Below, in pieces: positions 57,967-64,000 of a DNA stretch of 64,000 bases (the stretch's first letter is position 1; each line of letters opens with the position of its first letter). Source of the DNA: Streptomyces davaonensis JCM 4913 (GTDB lineage: Bacteria > Actinomycetota > Actinomycetes > Streptomycetales > Streptomycetaceae); the NCBI RefSeq assembly GCF_000349325.1, contig NC_020504.1:620001-684000 (forward strand), in the 5' to 3' direction. Made by a program: the position numbers and the translations under genes. The notes below the pieces were generated by a model. That model did no database searches and was not told the DNA's origin. It saw only the letters and a program-made list of their open reading frames with translations.

Positions 57967-59376
57967 CTAGATGCCCTCGAGCGCGACCGCGTTGGTCCTC
58001 GGTCCGAGTGCGGCGACCGCCAGGCTCATCAGCGCGATGAGGCTCGCGCAGCCCACATAGACCGCGCCCGCACCCAGATGCTCAAGGACGGGCAGGGTGC
58101 AGAACGGCAGGATCGCGGCCACCAGACGGGAGAGCGAGTACGTCCGGCCCAGCGCGGTGTTGCGCACGGCGGTGGGGAAGAGTTCGGCGCCGTAGGCCCG
58201 CGAGACGGTGGCGTTGATGACGCTCATCAGGGTGGTGAGCAGTCCGGCCGGGATGATCACCCAGACGGAATCGCCCAGCCCGAACACCGTGCCCGCGACC
58301 GCGACCAGGAGCGATGAAGCGATGACCAGGGTCCTGCGCTGGATCCGCTCGGCCAGGTGCATCAGGACGTAGCAGCCGAGCGGGTAGCCGATCGCCGTCA
58401 TGGCCAGGTACGTCAGCGAATCGACGACGGTGAAGCCTTTGTGCAGCAATACCAGCGGGGCGATCGAGGCGAAGCCGTAGAAGCCGACGGGCCCCAGCGT
58501 CTCCATCAGGCACACCAGGAAGGTGCGCTTTCGCAGGGCGGAACCCCAGAGCTTCGGGCGCTCGCCGCCTTCCTGGTTCCCGAGCCCCAGAGCCGGGGCG
58601 GCCGGGAAGACGGCGGTGACCGGCAGGCCCGCGGTCTCCTCGATCCGTTCCACTGCGGCCAGGGCCTCGGTCGGCCTGTGCGCGGCGAGCCATCGGGGCG
58701 ATTCGGGCAGGTTGCGGCGCAGCAGGTAGACGCAGAGGGCGCCCGCCCCGGCCAGCACCATCAGCCAGCGCCAACTGGAGACGCTGGCCAGGGAGTGCGG
58801 AAGCCTGGCGGCGAGCACTCCGGCCACGGGTACCGCCAGCATGCCGAGCGCGTAGGCCGTCGCGAGCATCCGCCCTCGTCGGGCGGCGGGCATGAGTTCG
58901 GTGAGATAGGTGTCGACCAGGGCGAGTTCGGCGCCGAGGCCGATTCCGAGGAGGAAACGCAGCACGATCAGCTGGGTCGGCCCCTGGGCGCAGGCGGCCG
59001 CGACGGAGAGAACCGCGTAGGCGACGAGGTTGATCTGGAACATCCGGCGCCGTCCGATGCGGTCGGCCAGCCCGGACAGCGCGACCGCTCCGAGCAGTTC
59101 ACCCGCGAAAGTGGCGCTGATCAGCAGGGACTTGTCAGTTGTGGTCACGACCCAGGCGGCCGGCAGCAGGGGGACGAGGAGGCTGCTGAGGGCGACCTCG
59201 AAGAAGTTGAAGAAGGAGCCGAGACCGACGACGGCGAGCACACGGCGATGCCATCGGGTGACGGGCAGTCCGTCGAGGCGCTTCGCCACGACGGCTTGCA
59301 CGTGCTGCGGGTCGGGGGCGCCTGCGATGCCTGGGCCGTTGATGACGGACGGCGGAGGGCCCGATATGTCTGCCAT
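57967..59376 (-). CDS. MFS transporter of the sugar/organic-acid porter type
   Basis: The 469-residue protein has twelve hydrophobic segments. It shows ALSGLADRIGRRRMFQINLVAY (motif A, loop 2-3), LLGIGLGAELALVDTYLTELMPAARRGRML (helix 4-5) and a large central loop with LPESPRWLAAHRPTEAL, the 'P-E-S-P-R-W-L' motif of the sugar/aromatic-acid porter group. It probably imports the acid degraded by the operon. ATG 59376 (MADISG) is preferred; ATGs at 59394 and 59415 are possible. It converges with the GntR gene. Confidence 0.85.
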   Translation of the reverse strand: MADISGPPPSVINGPGIAGAPDPQHVQAVVAKRLDGLPVTRWHRRVLAVVGLGSFFNFFEVALSSLLVPLLPAAWVVTTTDKSLLISATFAGELLGAVALSGLADRIGRRRMFQINLVAYAVLSVAAACAQGPTQLIVLRFLLGIGLGAELALVDTYLTELMPAARRGRMLATAYALGMLAVPVAGVLAARLPHSLASVSSWRWLMVLAGAGALCVYLLRRNLPESPRWLAAHRPTEALAAVERIEETAGLPVTAVFPAAPALGLGNQEGGERPKLWGSALRKRTFLVCLMETLGPVGFYGFASIAPLVLLHKGFTVVDSLTYLAMTAIGYPLGCYVLMHLAERIQRRTLVIASSLLVAVAGTVFGLGDSVWVIIPAGLLTTLMSVINATVSRAYGAELFPTAVRNTALGRTYSLSRLVAAILPFCTLPVLEHLGAGAVYVGCASLIALMSLAVAALGPRTNAVALEGI

Positions 59377-59518
59377 TGTTACATCCGGTTTCATTATCTG
59401 TAACCTGGGTTTCATTTTGGGGGCCCGAGGGTGACAGGGGTGTCCGCCCTCGTCAAGGGGCGGGAATGAGGACTGACGATTGCTTGCGGACGGGACCGAC
59501 GCTGATCTAGCGTTTTAG

Positions 59519-59544
59519 ATAGTGAATGAGGTCCACGAAACTAT
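59519..59544. promoter_or_regulatory. Inverted repeat before the IclR gene
   Basis: ATAGT (59519-59523) and ACTAT (59540-59544) form an inverted repeat with a 16-base gap in an A/T-rich stretch, just before the IclR start. The MFS promoter lies about 150 bases away on the other strand, with GTTAC/GTAAC arms. The first may be the autoregulatory site. Confidence 0.4.
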
Positions 59545-59565
59545 GAGACCGCGAGGGGTGCTGCC

Positions 59566-60315
59566 ATGACCGAGACCCAGGGCGGGAACACCGCGAGAAG
59601 AGCTCTGCGGCTGATCGAGGCCGTGGCCGCGTCCCGGTCGCCGGTCGGGCTGCAAGAGCTCGCCGACACCATGGGGCTGAGCAAGCCGACGGCCTACCGC
59701 TTGCTGCGGGTTCTTCAGGAGGAGTCCTACCTCACGCGCGCGGAATCCGGCGGTTACCGCATCGGGACACAGCTCATGGCCCTCGCGGCCCAAGTCATGC
59801 CACGCGCCGACGTGTTCGTCGAGGCCCGGCCGACGCTCCAGGCGCTCGCCGGGCTGTCCGGCGAGACCGCGACCCTGCACCTGCGCGCGGGCGACGAGGC
59901 GATTTTGGTCCTAGGCGTGGAGAGCAGCCACGACCTGCGCAGAGCCGCACGACTGGGCTCCGCCACACCTCTGCACCGCGGGTGCAGCGGCCAGGCCATC
60001 CTCGCCCACCTGCCCGCCCGCGAGGCTTCCGCACTCCTCAAGCGGGCGTCGGAGCACGCGGACACCTCCGAGATCGACCGCGAACTCGGCGCCGTGCGGG
60101 CACAGGGGTACGCCCTGTCCGAGGGCGCCAACCATCCCGGGCTGACCGGCATCGCCGCGCCAGTACTGACACCTGCGGGGCAACCGGCCGCCTCGGTGGC
60201 CGTATCGGGGCCGTCGGCCCGCTGGACGGCGGAGCGGGCGCGGGAGTTCGCAGACATACTGGCCGAACACTGCAACCGGCTGTCCGGTCTCTTCGCCCCC
60301 TCCCTCGCCCAGTGA
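59566..60315 (+). CDS. IclR-family regulator
   Basis: The 249-residue protein has an IclR winged helix: ALRLIEAVAASRSPVGLQELADTMGLSKPTAYRLLRVLQEESYLTRAESGGYRIG (residues 14-68). An effector domain has ETATLHLRAGDEAILVLGVESSH, PLHRGCSGQAILAHL, and GYALSEGANHPGLTGIAAPVL. It is divergent from the MFS transporter and probably controls it. The operon thus has two regulators, GntR and IclR. Confidence 0.9.
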   Translation: MTETQGGNTARRALRLIEAVAASRSPVGLQELADTMGLSKPTAYRLLRVLQEESYLTRAESGGYRIGTQLMALAAQVMPRADVFVEARPTLQALAGLSGETATLHLRAGDEAILVLGVESSHDLRRAARLGSATPLHRGCSGQAILAHLPAREASALLKRASEHADTSEIDRELGAVRAQGYALSEGANHPGLTGIAAPVLTPAGQPAASVAVSGPSARWTAERAREFADILAEHCNRLSGLFAPSLAQ

Positions 60316-60375
60316 GCCGTTGACCGACGCCGAATATCGCGTGCCATGGCGTCGGCGGAAGTGCAGACTCGCCTC

Positions 60376-60993
60376 ATGGGCAACCCGCGCACCTTCCAGG
60401 ACGAGATCACTCGCTGGGCGGCCGGCGGTTCCAGCGGGCCGCTGAGGGAGCTGGCCGTAGGGCTGGAGGTGCGGACGGTGGTGCTGCTGGAAGGCCTCAG
60501 TGACGTCGCGGCGCTCCAGGCGCTGACGGCCCGGCAGGGCAGGGATCTGGCCGCCGAGGGCGTGTACGTGGTCTCGATGGGAGGGGCCATGAACGTCGGC
60601 CGCTACGCCGGGGTCCTCGGGCGGACGGGCCTCGGGCTGGAGTTGGCGGGGCTGTGCGACGAGCGCGAACGGCCCTACTTCGACCGCGCCTTCGACCGGG
60701 CGAGCGCACCGCTCCGGAACGTCTTCGTCTGCGTGGCGGACCTGGAGGACGAGTTCATCCGCGCGCTGGGCGAGGCAAGAGTCGAGGAGATCATCCAGGC
60801 GGAGGGCGAAGCGCGCGCCTGGCAGACCTTCGCGCGTCAGCCCGCCCAGCACGGCCGTTCACGGCAACAGCAGTTGCGGCGCTTCCTCGGGACGAAGAAG
60901 GGCCGCAAGATCCGTTACGGGACCTTGCTCGTCGAAGCCGTGGACCTCGACGAGGTGCCCGCTCCCCTGGACGACCTGCTCAGGAGCCTGTGA
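60376..60993 (+). CDS. Stand-alone TOPRIM (OLD-like) nucleotidyl hydrolase
   Basis: The 205-residue protein contains RTVVLLEGLSDVAALQALTARQGRDLAAEGVYVVSMGGAMNVGRYAGVLG, the TOPRIM strand with the conserved glutamate. GLELAGLCDERERPYF has an acidic D-x-E in place of the usual D-x-D. The C-terminal QTFARQPAQHGRSRQQQLRRFLGTKKGRKIRYGTLLVEAVDL is typical of the OLD-type domain. No ATPase domain is attached. ATG 60376 (MGNPRTFQDE) is preferred; an in-frame ATG at 60346 would add ten residues. The function may lie in DNA repair or defence (inference). Confidence 0.78.
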   Translation: MGNPRTFQDEITRWAAGGSSGPLRELAVGLEVRTVVLLEGLSDVAALQALTARQGRDLAAEGVYVVSMGGAMNVGRYAGVLGRTGLGLELAGLCDERERPYFDRAFDRASAPLRNVFVCVADLEDEFIRALGEARVEEIIQAEGEARAWQTFARQPAQHGRSRQQQLRRFLGTKKGRKIRYGTLLVEAVDLDEVPAPLDDLLRSL

Positions 60994-61093
60994 CCACTCG
61001 CCGTGCCGCACTGCCGTACGGCCAACTGGCGTGCCGGAAAAGCTTGGTGAGGTCTCTTTACGTCGGCTTCATACAGCGGTAACTTCCAGCCTC

Positions 61094-61105
61094 GCAAGCG
61101 CTTGC
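61094..61105. promoter_or_regulatory. Palindrome upstream of the amylase gene
   Basis: GCAAGCGCTTGC is a perfect 12-bp palindrome, followed by AGCAATTTTCTG and TTCTTGCGCC. Streptomyces amylase promoters carry TTGCA/CTTGC repeats that bind the maltose repressor, and this fits that pattern. It lies about 80 bases before ATG 61183. Confidence 0.6.
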
Positions 61106-61182
61106 AGCAATTTTCTGACGGTTCTTGCGCCAGTGTGTGCGGGTCACCTCCTTCTGGCGCGGTGTGCTGACGAGGGAGTCTC

Positions 61183-64000
61183 ATGAAACGCAGTCACGCC
61201 CGGCGGCTGAGACGGCCGCTGACGGCGATGCTCATAACGGGCTCGCTGCTGAGCCTGGTGCAAGCCGTGCCGCAAGCAGCCGCAACGGATGTGGAACCGG
61301 TCGCGGACTCGGCGGCGAACACGGCGACGGTGTTCTATTACACGAAGACCAGGAACTGGTCCCAGTACAACCTGCATTACGCCCCGGACGGCGGCTCCTG
61401 GACCACGGTCCCGGGCGTCGCGATGGAGGCGGCCTGTACGGACTGGGTCAAGAAGACGGTGGACCTGGGATCGGCGAGCGGTCTCCAGGCCACCTTCAAC
61501 AACGGCAGCGGCACCTGGGACAACAACGGCGGCGTCAACTACGCCCTGGGCACGGGGAACATCACTGTCAAGGACGGGGTCGTCGCCCATTCCGACCCCT
61601 GTGCCGACACCGGGACTCCGTCCGACAACACGGCCACCGTCTACTACTCGACCGAGGCGCTCGGCTGGTCGACGGCGAACATCCACTACCAGCCCGCGGG
61701 CGGCAGTTGGACCACCGTCCCCGGCATCGGCATGCAGGCCGCCTGTCCCGGGTGGTGGAAGCAGACCCTCGCCCTGGGCTCGGCGACCTCCCTGAAGGCC
61801 GCGTTCAACAACGGCAACGGCACCTGGGACAACAACAACGGCGCCGACTACACGATCGCCACCGGCACCAGCACGGTCAAGAACCGCACCGTCGTCCACG
61901 ACACCGCCGACCCCTGCGCCGCCGAGGAACCAGACACCGAAGCCCCCACCGCACCCACCGAGGTCAGCGCGAGCGCCGACGGGGTCTCGGTCGTCCTGAC
62001 CTGGGAGCCGTCGACCGACAACAAGGGTGTCGCCAAGTACCAGGTCACCCGGACGGGCGGAAGCAACGGCACGACCGTCACGGACACCGGCTCGACCGTC
62101 TTCACCGACACCAACCTGGAGGGGAAGACCGAGTACACGTACACGGTCAAGGCCGTGGACGCGGCCGGCAACGTCTCCGCCGCCTCGACTCCCGCCCAGG
62201 TCACGACCGGTGAGAAGCCCGACGCTCCGGCGGCCGGTACCCCGCTGGGCACCGACCCGCGCAAGGACCCCATCTACTTCGTCCTCACCGCCCGCTTCAA
62301 CGACGGTGACAGTTCCAACAACCGCGGCGGCAGCCAGCATGTGAAGTCGGGCAACGCGGCCAACAACGACCCCATGTTCCGCGGCGACTTCAAGGGCCTG
62401 GTCCAGAAGCTCGACTACATCAAGGCCCTCGGCTTCTCCGCCGTGTGGATCACCCCGGTCGTCCTCAACCGCTCCGATTACGACTACCACGGCTATCACG
62501 GCTACGACTTCTACAAGGTCGACCCCCGCCTGGAGTCCGCCGGCGCCTCCTACCAGGACCTGATCAACGCGGCCCATGCCAAGGGCATGAAGATCTACCA
62601 GGACGTCGTCTACAACCACTCCTCCCGCTGGGGCGCCAAGGGGCTGTTCACACCGACCGTGTACGGCGTCCGTGACTCGGAGTGGAGCTGGTACTACGAC
62701 GAGAAGAACGACGGCTTCGAGTACGACGGCCTGACCGTCGAGACCAAGAGCGGCAAGTCGTACTACAACGGCGACCTGTGGTCGACGGCCGAGCCGACCG
62801 GCAACACCTGCCTCAACTGGGGCAAGCCGACCGGCGGCAAGAGCGCCGAGGGCTACACGCTGTACAACTGCCAGTGGCCGAGCCCCACTTCCGGCATGTT
62901 CCCGAGCGCGCTCTACCACCGGTGATGGATCGGCAACTGGGAGGGCGAGGACTCCCGTTCGTGCTGGCTGCACGAGGACCTTGCCGACTTCAACACCGAG
63001 AACGCGGCCGTGCAGAACTACCTGATCGGCGCCTACGACAAGTACATCGACATGGGCGTCGACGGCTTCCGGGTCGACACGGCCGTACACATCCCGCGCA
63101 CCACCTGGAACCGGCGCTTCCTGCCCGCCATCCAGGAGCGCGTCACCCAGAGGTTCGGCGCCGAGGCGGCCAGGAACTTCTTCGTCTTCGGCGAGGTCGC
63201 CGCCTTCGTCAACGACAAGTGGAACCGCGGCTCGGTCAACCACTCCGCGCAGTTCTACACCTGGAAGGAGCGCAAGGAGTACGACGCCGACGACGCCAAG
63301 GCCGCGCTGGAGATGTACGACTACGAGCAGCAGTTGGGCACCGGCAACCAGCCCACCTCCACCAACGCCTTCCTCCAGGGGAACAGTTACCACACCCCGG
63401 ACCACTCGAAGTTCTCCGGCATGAACGTCATCGACATGCGGATGCACATGAACTTCGGTGACGCGCACAACGCCTTCTCCAACGGCAAGGACTCGGACGA
63501 CAGTTACAACGACGCCACCTTCAACGTCGTCTACGTCGACAGCCACGACTACGGCCCCAACAAGTCCAGCGAGCGCTACACCGGCGGCACGGACGCGTGG
63601 GCGGAGAACATGTCCCTGATGTGGACGTTCCGCGGCATCCCCACGCTCTACTACGGCTCCGAGATCGAGTTCCAGGCCGGCAAGAAGATCGACTGCGGGC
63701 CCGGTTGCCCGCTCGCGACCACCGGGCGCGCCTACTACGGCGACCACCTCGCGGGTGACGTGACGGCGGCCGACTTCTCGAAGGTGGCGTCCGCCGACGG
63801 CGCCGTCGCGACAACGCTGGACAAGCCACTGGTCAAGCATGTGCAGCGGCTGAACCAGATCCGCCGGGCGATCCCCGCCCTCCAGATGGGCCAGTACTCC
63901 ACCGAGGGCATCTCCGGCGGCATGGCCTTCAAGCGCCGCTACACCAGCGGCTCGACGGACAGCTTCGCGCTGGTCGCGGTCACCGACGGGGCCACCTTCA
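61183..64000 (+). pseudogene. Secreted alpha-amylase (GH13) with CBM25 pair and FnIII, in-frame TGA
   Basis: The frame starts at ATG 61183 behind GGGAG. It encodes a signal peptide (LITGSLLSLVQAVPQAAA), two CBM25-like modules (about 45-135 and 145-240, NLHYAPDGGSWTTVPGVAM, IHYQPAGGSWTTVPGIGM) and an FnIII domain (about 255-345). The GH13 catalytic domain (IYFVLTARFNDGD, LGFSAVWITPV, IYQDVVYNHSS) follows. TGA 62923-62925 interrupts after FPSALYHR, and the same frame continues WIGNWEGEDSRSCWLHEDLADFN, GVDGFRVDTAVH (catalytic Asp), NFFVFGEVAAF (catalytic Glu) and VVYVDSHDYG, then leaves the window. Relatives have a cysteine at the TGA position as I recall. Confidence 0.82.

Noticed and set aside
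61144..63840. A long minus-strand open frame across the amylase gene
   Set aside because: Composition is V/G/A/D-rich antisense of a coding region with recognisable GH13 motifs on the plus strand.

Overview
The window is high-G+C actinobacterial DNA, almost certainly from a Streptomyces. The signs are many GTG starts, strong third-position G/C bias, mycothiol-type DinB/maleylpyruvate-isomerase proteins, MmyB-type XRE regulators, ECF41-type sigma factor logic and large secreted enzymes with ricin-type lectin and discoidin modules. No ribosomal or other core housekeeping genes are seen. Three insertion sequences and an unusually large number of broken genes suggest accessory DNA, perhaps a chromosome arm (inference).

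Layout. 1-3.7 kb: a GNAT acetyltransferase and a WAVG-repeat lipoprotein gene cut by an IS1380-family element whose exact ends and 4-bp target duplication can be read. 3.7-7.4 kb: a membrane protein, a RibD/DHFR-fold reductase, an unknown protein and a P-loop kinase-like protein. 7.4-11 kb: a glycopeptide-response module with a VanS/VanR-like two-component system divergent from a VanY-like carboxypeptidase and a VanJ-like membrane phosphohydrolase. 11-14.4 kb: a PPOX protein, an MmyB-type regulator divergent from an internally shortened SDR, and small genes. 14.6-19.1 kb: two large secreted sugar-acting proteins, a PQQ-type dehydrogenase and a ThuA/DUF1080 protein, which share lectin modules. 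19.1-23.2 kb: an FAD oxidase with a divergent TetR regulator, a lipoprotein and unknown genes.

23.3-30 kb: an MFS exporter, an amidohydrolase, a catalytically gutted amidohydrolase fused to an Atu4866 domain, a free-standing Atu4866 protein and two MmyB-type regulators. The two amidohydrolase-like genes carry a shared 38-bp upstream element at the same distance. 30-32.2 kb looks like the remains of an integrative element: an integrase scrap, a coupled three-gene operon and a tRNA 3'-half sequence. 32.3-37.1 kb: a cold-shock-domain protein, an IS5-family element with a passenger gene separating a GntR fragment from a nucleosidase-S1 fragment, a pentapeptide-repeat protein, and a second, degenerate IS5-family element. 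37.1-39.8 kb: a decayed FxLD-type RiPP locus.

40-44.3 kb: a very large GH2 exo-glucosaminidase-like enzyme with discoidin modules inserted into its catalytic unit and tandem LacI-type operators upstream. 44.3-47.5 kb: an FAD oxidoreductase paired with an ECF41-type sigma factor, and a frameshifted sulfur-recognising HNH endonuclease. 47.5-52.1 kb: secreted proteins, including two more WAVG-repeat proteins, and a mycothiol-type protein. 52.3-60.3 kb: a tightly coupled PrpD / PrpB-like lyase / aconitase-like large and small subunit operon with an MBL hydrolase, its own GntR and IclR regulators and an MFS transporter; this looks like a catabolic pathway for a branched hydroxy-acid. 60.4-64 kb: a stand-alone TOPRIM protein and a secreted alpha-amylase carrying an in-frame TGA at a probable cysteine position; this gene runs off the window.

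All family names come from reading protein motifs by eye. No database search was possible.
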